Source: Marinobacter segnicrescens
Lineage (GTDB): Bacteria; Pseudomonadota; Gammaproteobacteria; Pseudomonadales; Oleiphilaceae
Direction: 5' to 3'
DNA: 64,000 nucleotides
NCBI RefSeq assembly: GCF_900111555.1
Contig: NZ_FOHZ01000014.1
Coordinates: 33,439 to 97,438, forward strand
Both the position numbers and the translations under genes were made by a program. The stretch's first letter is position 1, and every line of letters starts with the position of its first letter. Shown here one piece after another: positions 20,895 to 31,187 of this stretch. The notes under the pieces are model-generated. The model made no database searches, had not been told where the DNA came from, and saw only the letters and a list, made by a program, of their open reading frames with translations.

Positions 20895-21755
20895 TCAGAA
20901 CGTTTCCAGGTACCCCTTGGGCAAGGCAATATCCATGGCGATGGGCAGGTGATCGGATAGCGGATAGCTCACCACTTCCGAGTTGCGGATTTCCAGGCTG
21001 GGGCTGACCAGGATGTGGTCCAGCGCCCGCTCCGGCCGCCAGCTGGGAAAGCTGTGGGCGGTTGCCGGCAGCGGCATCAGGTTGGCGTGCTTCAGGGGGG
21101 TATTGGTCAGCAGCTCGTCGGCATGGTTGTTCAGGTCCCCCATCAGGACCACGTGCCGGTAATCGGCAATCAGCTCATGGATATAGGCCAGCTGGCGGGC
21201 CTGCCCGGCCTTGCTCAGGGACAGGTGCATGATGACCAGCACCAGCGGATCATCCGCATCTCCGTAACGGGCAATAATAGCACCACGGCCAGGCAACAGA
21301 CCCGGCAGGCGGTGCTCGGTAACATCCAGCGGCCGGAACCGGCTCAGCAGACCATTGCTGTGCTGGGCCACCGGCCCGAGATTACGATTGAGTTGCTGGT
21401 GCCAGTAAGGAATGCCCGCGGCCTCGGCCAGGTACTGCACCTGGTTGATGTAGCCGCTGCGCAGACTACCGCCGTCACACTCCTGTAACGCTACCACGTC
21501 GTAGTTGCGCAGCAGGGAGGCTATGCGGTCCAGGTTCTCGATGCGCCCCCGGTGCGGCAGCACATGCTGCCAGCTACGGGTCAGGTAATGGTGGTAGGAG
21601 GCGGTATTGATACCCACCTGGATATTGAAGGTCAGCAGCCGGATGTGGTGACCAGGCTCGAAGTCCGGCACATGATCCACACCCGAGCAGGCACCTCGCG
21701 ATGGAGCAGCCCGGCCAGTGCGATCAGCAAACCCCTGTTTCAGCCTTCTGTACAT
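20895..21755 (-). CDS. Endonuclease/exonuclease/phosphatase (EEP) family protein
   Basis: DNase I-like fold hydrolase of 286 residues. Motifs in order: LLTFNIQVG (first metal Asn), VVALQECDGG (catalytic Glu), LVIMHLSL, GDLNNHADEL (Asp/Asn pair) and the C-terminal SDHLPIAMDI (Asp-His). The substrate could be DNA, a phospholipid headgroup or a phosphoinositide; nothing in the sequence decides. ATG at 21755 has AGAAGG nine bases upstream; the frame could be extended to a TTG at 21788, which I do not favour. No secretion signal is clear. Confidence 0.8.
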   Translation of the reverse strand: MYRRLKQGFADRTGRAAPSRGACSGVDHVPDFEPGHHIRLLTFNIQVGINTASYHHYLTRSWQHVLPHRGRIENLDRIASLLRNYDVVALQECDGGSLRSGYINQVQYLAEAAGIPYWHQQLNRNLGPVAQHSNGLLSRFRPLDVTEHRLPGLLPGRGAIIARYGDADDPLVLVIMHLSLSKAGQARQLAYIHELIADYRHVVLMGDLNNHADELLTNTPLKHANLMPLPATAHSFPSWRPERALDHILVSPSLEIRNSEVVSYPLSDHLPIAMDIALPKGYLETF

Positions 21756-21812
21756 TCCAGCCTTCTGCCAATGGCCGGCTCCGGGCAAAACGCCCTTACA
21801 CCGGCTGCCAGT

Positions 21813-22451
21813 TTATTGAGCGCCTTCACCACGCTCCTTCTCTACAAGGTAGTCTACTACCGCCAGCGCTTCCTCATAGCCACCAGCCATACTCGGTGAC
21901 GTACGATACTTTCCGGCCACCAGAACGGTAGGGGTGCCCCGTACCTGGGCCCCACGCAGCACCGACATGGCCCGCTGGGTCTGGGCCTTTACGCCAAAGC
22001 CGTTGAAAGCCTTGAGGAAGGCTTCACGATCAACACCGTACTCAGCGACAAAGTCGGCCAGATCGGAGGCACTGGACAGGTCCTGGCGCTCAGCGGCCAG
22101 CGCCTGGTAGAACGCATCGTGGGTCTTTTCACGGGCATCCAGCGCTTCCACCGCATAAAACGCCTTGGCATGCTCCGCCGCCGCCCGATTCATGGGTGCA
22201 GGGAGATAAACAAAGTTGATGTCCTCACCCATATTCTCCTTCCAGGCCTGCACATGGGGCTCGAACTCCAGACAATAACCACAGCCATACCAGAACACCT
22301 CAGCCACCTCGATACCCTCAGCGGAGGAGGCACTCACCTCACTGGGCAGGCGCTGGTAGTGCTTGCCCTCTTCCCACTGGTCCTGGGCAGACGCGGAAAA
22401 GGCAATGGTGGCGGCGATAAGGCCCGTGGTCAGGTGTCGGAAAATTCCCAT
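21813..22451 (-). CDS. dsbA: Periplasmic thiol:disulfide interchange protein DsbA
   Basis: Disulfide-forming oxidase of the periplasm, 212 residues. A Sec signal (IFRHLTTGLIAATIAFSASA, cleaved near residue 23) leads into a thioredoxin-fold protein with helical insertion. The active site is WYGCGYCLEFEP, so the redox pair is CGYC instead of the textbook CPHC; the cis-Pro block RGTPTVLVAGKYR is normal. The gene is downstream of cytochrome c4 on the same strand, as in Pseudomonas, but a terminator separates them, so it is probably transcribed separately. RBS AGAGG. Confidence 0.92.
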   Translation of the reverse strand: MGIFRHLTTGLIAATIAFSASAQDQWEEGKHYQRLPSEVSASSAEGIEVAEVFWYGCGYCLEFEPHVQAWKENMGEDINFVYLPAPMNRAAAEHAKAFYAVEALDAREKTHDAFYQALAAERQDLSSASDLADFVAEYGVDREAFLKAFNGFGVKAQTQRAMSVLRGAQVRGTPTVLVAGKYRTSPSMAGGYEEALAVVDYLVEKERGEGAQ

Positions 22452-22595
22452 GGATATACCTCTGGATTCGTTCTGGTTGTGATTTGGACTCTACCCCGAA
22501 AAGACAGGGGCGTCGGCAAAAGGTTCACCCGGGATTATGTCCCAGGCCTGCTTCCGGTATCCAGTCGTGACGGCGTTACCGTGCTGACAGGATGC

Positions 22596-22627
22596 CAAAA
22601 ACGCAAAAGCCCGCACGAAGCGGGCTT
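22596..22627 (-). terminator. Terminator of cytochrome c4
   Basis: On the minus strand AAGCCCGC-TTCGT-GCGGGCTT followed by TTGCGTTTTT. It lies about 30 bases past the cytochrome c4 stop and before dsbA. Confidence 0.85.
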
Positions 22628-22654
22628 CCGGAAACACTGTCAGACTGACAGGAA

Positions 22655-23260
22655 TCAGTTCAGGCCGGAGATGTAGCTGGCCACGGCCTCGATTTCCTCG
22701 TCGGTCAGCCTGGATGCGATATCCGTCATGATCTGCGACTGGTAACCACCACGCTCGCCGTTACGGTAGGCTTTCAGGGTCTTGACCACATACTCTGCGT
22801 TCTGCCCACCCAGGTGCGGGTAGCCAGCAGGCTCATTACCCTTGCCCTGCGGGTTGTGACAGGCGGCACAGGCGGCCACGCCAGAGGCCAGGTTACCGCC
22901 ACGATACAGCGATCCACCAAGGTCGACCAGCTCCGGATCAGCCTGGCCAAGGGGCATGTCTTCCTGGTTGAAGTAAGCCGCCAGGTCCTGCAGGTCCTGA
23001 TCCGACTTGCCATCCAGCTGACCGATCATCTCGGGGATTTCGCGGTTCCCATCCCGGATAGCCAGCAACTGGTTATAGAGGTAAGTCTCCCCCAACCCGG
23101 CGATTTTCGGGTAGACGCTCATTACCGGAGCGGTACCTGCCTGTCCATGACAGGCCGCACACGCAGCGGCCTGGGTCTCACCAGCTTCAGGATCTCCCGC
23201 ACCGTGAGCCGTCATAGAGAGGCCCACGCCGAGAACCACACCTGCGATCAGTTTCTTCAT
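22655..23260 (-). CDS. Dihaem cytochrome c4
   Basis: Periplasmic electron carrier of 201 residues, able to donate to terminal oxidases. A signal peptide (KKLIAGVVLGVGLSMTAHGA, about 21 residues) precedes two cytochrome c domains of about 90 residues, each with a CAACH haem site (CAACHGQAG and CAACHNPQG). Axial Met candidates are in domain 1 around ADIPEMIGQL/EDMPLG and in domain 2 around QIMTDIASRL. The tandem-duplicated arrangement and size are those of cytochrome c4. RBS GGAG. Neighbouring dsbA and engB reproduce the Pseudomonas order. Confidence 0.93.
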   Translation of the reverse strand: MKKLIAGVVLGVGLSMTAHGAGDPEAGETQAAACAACHGQAGTAPVMSVYPKIAGLGETYLYNQLLAIRDGNREIPEMIGQLDGKSDQDLQDLAAYFNQEDMPLGQADPELVDLGGSLYRGGNLASGVAACAACHNPQGKGNEPAGYPHLGGQNAEYVVKTLKAYRNGERGGYQSQIMTDIASRLTDEEIEAVASYISGLN

Positions 23261-23409
23261 GCTCGCTCCGCTTATCTCTCATCAGAAACGTTATTCTTTG
23301 TGCCGCCGGCAGAACTGGAAAAGCCACGATTATCGGGGCATTGGCAGTAGTAACCTGCGCACTGTCCGGAAATTGGTGTAGCATTATACATTAAGGAGCC
23401 AATGAATAA

Positions 23410-23502
23410 ATGCCATGGGCCTGTCTCAGGTCAACCCGCTGTCCATCGGCTCTCGCCAGGACCATGAAACCGACATCCTCGCCATTCAGGAATTCTCTGT
23501 GA
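23410..23502 (+). CDS. Possible 30-codon leader ORF coupled to engB
   Basis: ATG at 23410 lies 11 bases after AAGGAG (23393-23398) and runs 30 codons to a TGA at 23500-23502 that overlaps the preferred GTG start of engB as GTGA. The encoded peptide ([18 protein letters not shown]...) resembles nothing I know. The well-placed ribosome site and the overlap are the only support. Confidence 0.2.
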   Translation: MPWACLRSTRCPSALARTMKPTSSPFRNSL

Positions 23503-24128
23503 CATCCGAAGCACCCAAACCGATTTCGTTCAACAGCGCCCGCTTTCTGGTCAGTGCTGCACGGCTGCAGGACTGTCCGCCAGACGCCGGGCGTGAGGTC
23601 GCCTTCGCCGGCCGGTCCAATGCCGGCAAGTCCAGCGCCATCAACTGCATCACCACCAATGGCAAGCTGGCCCGGACCAGCAAGACCCCGGGGCGCACCC
23701 GGCTGATCAACTTCTTTTCCCTGAACCGGGAAAACTGCCGGCTGGTGGACCTGCCCGGCTATGGTTACGCCAAGGTTTCCCGGGATATGAAGGATGACTG
23801 GCAACAGCACCTGAGCCACTATCTCACCGAGCGGCGCAGCCTGGCAGGACTGGTACTGGTGATGGACATTCGCCACCCGCTGACCGACTTTGACCAGATG
23901 ATGGTGGAATGGTGCGAACATAACAACCTGCCGCTGATGATTCTCGCTACCAAGGCGGACAAACTGAAGTTCGGCCAGGCGAAAACGGCTATGCTGGGGA
24001 TCCGCAAGGCCCTGAAGGACAATCAGTGCCTGGAGCACCTGATCATGTTCTCGGCCACCAGCAAGACCGGGCTGGAAGAATGCCGCAAGGGGCTGACAGA
24101 CTGGCTTGAATCCGGGCAGGATGACTGA
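23499..24128 (+). CDS. engB: Ribosome biogenesis GTPase EngB (YihA/YsxC)
   Basis: TRAFAC-class GTPase needed for late 50S assembly. G-motifs: G1 GRSNAGKSS (residues 38-46), switch region [15 protein letters not shown]3 [11 protein letters not shown]4 TKADKL and G5 FSATSK. I prefer a GTG start at 23499: CAGGA lies eight bases upstream and the 209-residue product matches the family (about 210). An in-frame ATG at 23415 would add 28 unconserved residues and has no well-spaced ribosome site. Synteny with cytochrome c4 and dsbA follows Pseudomonas. Confidence 0.92.
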   Translation: MTSEAPKPISFNSARFLVSAARLQDCPPDAGREVAFAGRSNAGKSSAINCITTNGKLARTSKTPGRTRLINFFSLNRENCRLVDLPGYGYAKVSRDMKDDWQQHLSHYLTERRSLAGLVLVMDIRHPLTDFDQMMVEWCEHNNLPLMILATKADKLKFGQAKTAMLGIRKALKDNQCLEHLIMFSATSKTGLEECRKGLTDWLESGQDD

Positions 24129-24139
24129 GCGCCCGACAT

Positions 24140-24169
24140 AAAAAAACCCGACCGGTTTTCCCGGTCGGG
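24140..24169 (-). terminator. Minus-oriented terminator hairpin behind engB
   Basis: CCCGACCGG-N5-CCGGTCGGG (24147-24169) has a seven-base A-run on its left, so it is a strong terminator when read on the minus strand. On the plus strand, the direction of engB, no T-run follows. No minus-strand gene ends here. Confidence 0.6.
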
Positions 24170-24192
24170 AATCGTCAGGGTTTGCGACGTAC

Positions 24193-24263
24193 TGAGACCT
24201 GAGTCTCACCGGCGAGTCCGTTGGCACCGGCATTGACTATGATCAAACTTTCACCTGAAAGTT
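24193..24263. repeat. Two small inverted repeats ahead of the aldehyde dehydrogenase
   Basis: TGAGAC-CTGA-GTCTCA (24193-24208) and AACTTTC-ACCT-GAAAGTT (24246-24263) are perfect 6- and 7-bp inverted repeats, each with a four-base spacer. The second ends 22 bases before the ATG, so it could be an operator or a leader hairpin. Function unknown. Confidence 0.35.
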
Positions 24264-24285
24264 CCCTTTACCCGAGGAATTGGAT

Positions 24286-25731
24286 ATGACCGCAACCGTT
24301 GTTCCCCTGAGCGAGAGCAAAAAGCAGATCCAGCTTACCGCCCGGGTACTGGCGGAGCAGAAGCAGGCCTTCAGCCGTAACCCCCTGCCATCACTGGGCG
24401 AACGCCTCGACAACCTGCAGCGCCTGAAAAAAGCGCTGCTGGCACACCAGGAGCAGTTCTGCGAGGCCATCGACAAGGATTTCAACGGCCGCTCCCGGGA
24501 CGAGACCCTGATCGCCGAGGTCATTCCCTCGGTGGAGGGCATCAATTACGCCATGAAACACCTCAAGGGCTGGATGCAGCCGGAACGACGGCATGTGTCC
24601 ATGCTTTTCCAGCCGGCCAGTAACAAGGTTTATTACCAGCCCAAGGGCGTGGTTGGCATTATCGTGCCCTGGAACTATCCGCTTTACCTGGCGGTTGGGC
24701 CACTGGTGGCAGCAATCGCTGCAGGTAACCGGGCCATGATCAAGATGTCGGAATTCACCCCCCATACCTCGGCCCTGCTTGCCAACCTGGTGGAGGCCAC
24801 CTTCCCCCGCGACCTGGTAGCGATCATCAATGGCGAGGCTGACGTAGCCGCGGATTTCTCCACCCGCCCCTTTGACCACCTGCTGTTCACCGGCTCCACC
24901 ACGGTAGGGCGCCTGGTCATGAAAGCCGCCTCGGAAAACCTGACGCCCGTGACCCTGGAGCTGGGGGGCAAGTCACCGGCCATTGTATCCGGTGATGTTC
25001 CGGTAGAGGATGCCGCCGAGCGCATTGCCTTCGGCAAAGCCCTCAATGCAGGCCAGACCTGCGTGGCACCGGATTACGTGCTGTGTCCGTCAGACCGAAT
25101 CACGGCCTTTGTGGATGCTTTCCAGGATGCCATGGCGCGGATGTATCCAACCCTGCGGGACAATCCGGACTACACCGGCATCATCAACGAGCGCCAGTAC
25201 CGGCGATTACAGGACTACCTGGCAGATGCCCGAAGCAAGGGCGCCCAGGTCATCGAGATCAATCCCGCCGAAGAGCATTTCGAGGACGGCTGTCGCAAGA
25301 TGCCCGTCACCCTGCTGCTCAACCCCACCGAAGACATGAAAGTGATGCAGGACGAGATTTTCGGGCCGCTGTTGCCGATAGTGGCCAGCAAGGGGCTGGA
25401 AGATGCCATGGACTTTATCAACCGTCGCCCCAGGCCGCTGGCCCTGTACTACTTTGGCTACGACCGGGATGAGCAGAAGCGCCTGCTGGCGGGCACCCAT
25501 TCGGGTGGCGTCTGCATTAATGACGCACTGATGCATGTAGCCCAGGATGACCTGCCCTTCGGGGGCATTGGCGACTCAGGCATGGGCCATTATCACGGCA
25601 AAGAGGGCTTCCTCACCTTCTCCCATGCCCGGGCGGTATTCAGCAAACAGAAGATCAACAGCGGCAAGCTGATTTATCCGCCCCACGGCGGAGCCTTGCA
25701 CAAGCTGGTCTATCGATTCTTTATTCGCTAG
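24286..25731 (+). CDS. Coniferyl-aldehyde-dehydrogenase-type NAD(P)+ aldehyde dehydrogenase
   Basis: Soluble aldehyde dehydrogenase of 481 residues. Motifs: VGIIVPWNYPLYLAVGP (cofactor-binding start), FTGSTTVGR (Rossmann turn), LELGGKSPAIV (general-base Glu) and GQTCVAPDY with the catalytic Cys259. The shape, with no N-terminal extension and the FSHARAVF C-terminal block, fits the coniferyl/fatty aldehyde dehydrogenase subgroup that includes Pseudomonas CalB. In a hydrocarbon-degrading lineage a fatty aldehyde substrate is just as plausible. ATG at 24286 has GAGGA seven bases upstream. Followed by coaD, as in Pseudomonas. Confidence 0.88.
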   Translation: MTATVVPLSESKKQIQLTARVLAEQKQAFSRNPLPSLGERLDNLQRLKKALLAHQEQFCEAIDKDFNGRSRDETLIAEVIPSVEGINYAMKHLKGWMQPERRHVSMLFQPASNKVYYQPKGVVGIIVPWNYPLYLAVGPLVAAIAAGNRAMIKMSEFTPHTSALLANLVEATFPRDLVAIINGEADVAADFSTRPFDHLLFTGSTTVGRLVMKAASENLTPVTLELGGKSPAIVSGDVPVEDAAERIAFGKALNAGQTCVAPDYVLCPSDRITAFVDAFQDAMARMYPTLRDNPDYTGIINERQYRRLQDYLADARSKGAQVIEINPAEEHFEDGCRKMPVTLLLNPTEDMKVMQDEIFGPLLPIVASKGLEDAMDFINRRPRPLALYYFGYDRDEQKRLLAGTHSGGVCINDALMHVAQDDLPFGGIGDSGMGHYHGKEGFLTFSHARAVFSKQKINSGKLIYPPHGGALHKLVYRFFIR

Positions 25732-25781
25732 TGTATGCGTCGGCTTATTTGACGTACCAAACCACAATTATCAGCCCCTGA

Positions 25782-26282
<501 letters not shown>

Positions 26283-26310
26283 CAGTCCACAAGGCCTCCA
26301 GCCCATCAGC

Positions 26311-26345
26311 AAAGCCGGGCCTCTTAAGGCCCGGCTTTGCTGTTT
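26311..26345. terminator. Bidirectional terminator between coaD and the YdgA-like gene
   Basis: AAAGCCGGGCCT-CTTA-AGGCCCGGCTTT is a perfect 12-bp stem followed by GCTGTTT. It lies between two converging genes and its symmetric A/T ends suit both. Confidence 0.8.
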
Positions 26346-26360
26346 CAGGGGCAACCTGAC

Positions 26361-27674
26361 CTACATCTGTGAAGGCAAGCCAGCACCCATGCCAGGTACC
26401 GGCAACGGCATCTCGTTGCCGTTGAGGTTCACCATCATATTGCTCAGAGAGGCTTCCATCACATAAAAGTCGCCCTCTTCCTCCAGAACGCCCTGGATAA
26501 GCAGCGGCATCAGCTCCTCACCCAGCTCAGGGTAACGATCAGCCAGAGCCCTTGGCAGCTTCACTGACATCTCCCCTTCGATGGTCCGGGCGATCATCAT
26601 CAGCGGCACCGGCTCACCATCCGCCTGTTCCGGGTGGGAGATCACCAGGCGCCCGGTCACCGGACCATCGGGCGAACTCAGGTCCAGTTCGGCACTGGTG
26701 GACAGGCCATCCGCCATCATCGCCTCGATACTGCCGGTGAGCGCCATCGTGGCCTGCATCTGTTGCTCGAAGGCCTGCTGAGGGTTGTCACTGCCACTGA
26801 CGGCCATGGCCTGAAGCTGGTTCACCGCCTCAAGCATGTCGTTCCAGGCCGCTACGCTCACGTCGGACAAACCGAATCTGAAAGTGTGGGGGCCCTGACT
26901 TTCGTCGCCATAGTGAACCTTGTCCAGGGTCAGCGTTGTTGCCAGGCCGAATTTTTCACCGGCACTGTCGGCATCGGAATTGCTGACCATTTCCAGTTTT
27001 TCCAGTACCAGCTCAGGCTCATCCCGACTGGTAACCGAGACTTTGTCCAGGGTCACGGTAGCTTCACCGGTCCACAACTTGCCTGTCAGCAGACTGGCAT
27101 GTTGGTCAAGGTTGAGGTTTTCCATGGACACCCGTACATCGGGCCCACGCAACACCAGGCCGGGCAGTTGCATCCTGGCGTCCAGGGTTTCGCCGTCTTC
27201 ACTGATGTTCAGGGTGGCGTAGCTTGCCGAAACATTCAGGGACTCACCGCTGCTGTCGTCGGTGTAGTCGATGGCCGGCACGTTCAGCTCAACCAGGGAG
27301 GATCCCCAGGCACTGGTGGTAACCGTAACGGTGGGCTTCTCGTCAGGAAACACCGCCTCCATGCCAGCATCGTCGGCGAAATCGAAGTCAAAATCGATGG
27401 TGCTGCTAGTGACACCGTGGGAGATATCGCCAGTCCAGCCCAAGGGATAGCGCTCGCCGGTATCCGGGTCAACGGCAAACAGCTGGCCATGGGCCTCAGA
27501 GCCCAGGTAGCCCCGCTCATAGCTCTCGGTTTCCATCACGAAATAAGGCTGGGAGGCGTTGAATTGTTCAGTGGCAGACTGCCAGTGCTGTTCCGTCAGC
27601 TTTCCCACGGCCCATGGGGCAGAAACGGCTGCCACCAAAACCACGCCGCCGGCAATGATCCATACTTTTTTCAT
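26361..27674 (-). CDS. YdgA family protein (DUF945)
   Basis: Probable inner-membrane-anchored periplasmic protein of 437 residues. An N-terminal hydrophobic segment (KKVWIIAGGVVLVAAVSAPW) is followed by the family block KLTEQHWQSATEQFN and the Tyr-rich YFVMETESYERGYLGSEA. The body is made of beta-strand repeats, and the C-terminus is Met/Pro/Gly-rich. DUF945 proteins such as E. coli YdgA have no settled biochemical function. ATG at 27674 follows AAGGA. It stands alone, converging on coaD across a shared terminator. Confidence 0.8.
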   Translation of the reverse strand: MKKVWIIAGGVVLVAAVSAPWAVGKLTEQHWQSATEQFNASQPYFVMETESYERGYLGSEAHGQLFAVDPDTGERYPLGWTGDISHGVTSSTIDFDFDFADDAGMEAVFPDEKPTVTVTTSAWGSSLVELNVPAIDYTDDSSGESLNVSASYATLNISEDGETLDARMQLPGLVLRGPDVRVSMENLNLDQHASLLTGKLWTGEATVTLDKVSVTSRDEPELVLEKLEMVSNSDADSAGEKFGLATTLTLDKVHYGDESQGPHTFRFGLSDVSVAAWNDMLEAVNQLQAMAVSGSDNPQQAFEQQMQATMALTGSIEAMMADGLSTSAELDLSSPDGPVTGRLVISHPEQADGEPVPLMMIARTIEGEMSVKLPRALADRYPELGEELMPLLIQGVLEEEGDFYVMEASLSNMMVNLNGNEMPLPVPGMGAGLPSQM

Positions 27675-27820
27675 TTCCTTGCTCCAACTCAGGGAGCCAG
27701 TGAGCGCTACTGCGCGCTACCCGGACGTCCCTGTCTACTGATCCTGCCCGCCTTTCCCTAGAGGACTCCACAGCAGCACTGGGGGAATCGCTAACGGGCG
27801 GGCGATGAATCCGGGGATGA

Positions 27821-29956
27821 TCACTTGGTCGTCAGACGCTCCAGCAGGACCAACTGGGACGCAAAGCGCTCTTCGCCCGGTGCCGGCTGATTTTGCAGGT
27901 AACGGCCATCGGGCTGCAAGACCCAGCTCTGACAGTTGTCACGTAAACAGGCATCAAGGTCATCTTTCAGTCGTGCGACCAGGTCCTTGTCCTCCACCGG
28001 GAACGCCACCTCAACCCGGTTCACCAGGTTGCGGACCATGCCGTCAGCGCTGGAGCAGTAGACTTCCGGCTTGCCGTTATTGCCGAACCAGTAGACCCGG
28101 GTGTGCTCCAGGAAGCGCCCCACAATAGAACGGACCTGGATGTTCTCCGATAAGCCCGGAACGCCGGGGCGCAGACAGCAGATGCCCCGAATGACCAGGT
28201 CAATCCTTACCCCGGCCTGGGAGGCCCGGTAAAGGGCAAGCATCACCCCCGGGTCGGTCAGCGCATTGAACTTGAAGATGATATGACCCTTGTCACCATA
28301 CTCCGCCTCCCGGTCGATCAGTTCGATGATACGCCTGTGCAGGGTAAAGGGTGCATGGAAGAGCTTCTTGATCTTCAGGGCCTTGCCCATGCCAGTGAGC
28401 TGCTGGAACAGCTTGTTGACGTCATCGCCAAGGGCATCGTCGGCAGACAGGAAACTGTAGTCGGTGTACAGCCGGGCATTGCCGGCGTGGTAGTTACCGG
28501 TACCCAGGTGCACATAGCGCTTCAGGCGCCCTTCTTCACGGCGCACGATCAGGATCATCTTGGCGTGGGTTTTGTAGCCTACCACGCCATAGACCACCAC
28601 CACGCCAGCTTCTTGCAGGCGACTGGCCAGTTCCAGGTTTTCGGCTTCATCAAAACGGGCCCTCAGCTCAATGACAGCGGTTACCTCCTTGCCACGGCGG
28701 GCGGCGTCCATCAGAGCCTCGACAATCTCGGAATCCGCGCCGGTACGGTAAAGGGTCTGGCGGATCGCCAGCACCTGCGGGTCCTTGGCGGCCTGGCGCA
28801 GGAAGTCGATCACCGGGGTGAAGCTTTCATAGGGGTGCAGCATGAGAATGGGCTGCTTGCGGATGGCGTCGAAGATCACTTCCTTGTTGCGGATCTGCTT
28901 CGGCAATGCCGGAGAGAAGCCCGGATAGGTCAGGTCAGGCCGATTCACCAGGCCACTGACCGCCATCAGCCGGGTCAGGTTCACGGGCCCGTGAACCTTG
29001 TAGAGATCCCGCTCGGTGAGGCCAAACTGATGCAACAGGAACTGGACCAGCTCCTCCGGGCAGTTGTCCGCCACCTCCAGGCGCACACCGTCACCAAAGC
29101 GACGACTGAGCAGCTCGCCCCGCAAAGCCGAGGCCAGGTCTTCCAGGTCGTCTTCCAGCTCGAGGTCCGCGTTCCGGGTCAGGCGGAACTGATAGCAACC
29201 CTTGATCTCCATACCCGGGAACAGCTCGTCTGCATGGGCGTGGATCATGGACGACAGGAACACCAGGTTGTCGCCCCCGTCGCAGACGTCGTCCGGCAAT
29301 CGCACCAGTCGCGGCAGGGAGCGGGGCGCCGGCACAATGGCCATACCCGTCTCGCGACCGAAGGCATCCTTGCCGTCCAGCTCGACGATAAAGTTCAGGC
29401 TTTTGTTCACCAGGCGGGGGAACGGATGTGAAGGGTCCAGCCCGATGGGATTGACCACCGGCAGGATTTCATCCTCGAAGTACTGACGCACCCAGTCCGC
29501 CTGGGCCGGGGTCCAGTCCCGGCGCCGGACGAAATGAATATTCTGCTGCTCCATCTCGGGAATCAGCACCTTGTTGAGAATGTCGTACTGTTCGCTGATG
29601 TACGCATGGGCCACCTGGCTGATTTCCGCCAGCACCTGTTCGGGTAACATGCCGTCAGGCCCCACCATCTCGCGACCGTACTTCATCTGCTGACGCAGGC
29701 CGGCAACACGGATCTCGAAGAATTCGTCCATGTTGGAACTGAAAATGCACAGGAAGATCAGCCGGTTTATCAGCGGATGGTGCTCATCCAGCGCCTGCTG
29801 CAGCACCCGGTAGTTGAACTGCAGGTGGCTGAGTTCCCGGTTGAAGTAGTTCTCCCGGGCGGTGAGGTCCAGCACCTGCTCCGGCACTTCCACCGGCTCG
29901 GGTACGGCAGCCACTTCGCCAACCTTGCTCACCTCCGGAACCGGATTCATGGCCAT
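27821..29956 (-). CDS. ppk1: Polyphosphate kinase 1
   Basis: Reversibly polymerises the gamma-phosphate of ATP into polyphosphate. 711 residues, within the PPK1 range. N-domain starts with YFNRELSHLQFNYRVLQQA; the catalytic C-domains contain HLGTGNYHAGNARLYTDYSF, with the autophosphorylated His, and FLEHTRVYWFG with the second conserved His, then the metal/phosphate residues around NLVNRVEVAFPVED. Its ATG begins one base after the hemB stop (TGA-C-ATG), with AAGGGGGA inside hemB's end, so translation is probably coupled. With phoBR and pit this makes phosphate handling well represented here. Confidence 0.95.
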   Translation of the reverse strand: MAMNPVPEVSKVGEVAAVPEPVEVPEQVLDLTARENYFNRELSHLQFNYRVLQQALDEHHPLINRLIFLCIFSSNMDEFFEIRVAGLRQQMKYGREMVGPDGMLPEQVLAEISQVAHAYISEQYDILNKVLIPEMEQQNIHFVRRRDWTPAQADWVRQYFEDEILPVVNPIGLDPSHPFPRLVNKSLNFIVELDGKDAFGRETGMAIVPAPRSLPRLVRLPDDVCDGGDNLVFLSSMIHAHADELFPGMEIKGCYQFRLTRNADLELEDDLEDLASALRGELLSRRFGDGVRLEVADNCPEELVQFLLHQFGLTERDLYKVHGPVNLTRLMAVSGLVNRPDLTYPGFSPALPKQIRNKEVIFDAIRKQPILMLHPYESFTPVIDFLRQAAKDPQVLAIRQTLYRTGADSEIVEALMDAARRGKEVTAVIELRARFDEAENLELASRLQEAGVVVVYGVVGYKTHAKMILIVRREEGRLKRYVHLGTGNYHAGNARLYTDYSFLSADDALGDDVNKLFQQLTGMGKALKIKKLFHAPFTLHRRIIELIDREAEYGDKGHIIFKFNALTDPGVMLALYRASQAGVRIDLVIRGICCLRPGVPGLSENIQVRSIVGRFLEHTRVYWFGNNGKPEVYCSSADGMVRNLVNRVEVAFPVEDKDLVARLKDDLDACLRDNCQSWVLQPDGRYLQNQPAPGEERFASQLVLLERLTTK

Positions 29957-29957
29957 G

Positions 29958-30992
<1,035 letters not shown>

Positions 30993-31140
30993 TTAACCAT
31001 CTATCATACACGTCAGGATGTTACCGGGGGATGAACCGGAACATAAGAGGGTATGTGTGGCCAGGAAAAGGGAAAGGCCCGGAACGGGCAATCGACCGGC
31101 AAAACGGGAGGCCGGCAGGACGCCCCCAAACCGGTCAGTG

Positions 31141-31178
31141 CGCTACGCCCTGGAAGTTGTCACAACCGGAGCGTAGCG
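31141..31178. repeat. Inverted repeat downstream of the SutA-like gene
   Basis: CGCTACGC and GCGTAGCG form an 8-bp stem around a 22-base loop that itself contains GTTGT-C-ACAAC. There is no T-run on either side, so a terminator role is doubtful. Confidence 0.3.
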
Positions 31179-31187
31179 GGAAGGTGT

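Noticed and set aside
23402..23467. 21-codon ORF from the first ATG after AAGGAG before engB
   Set aside because: The ATG is only three bases from the ribosome site and the frame ends without coupling; the ORF from 23410 is better placed.
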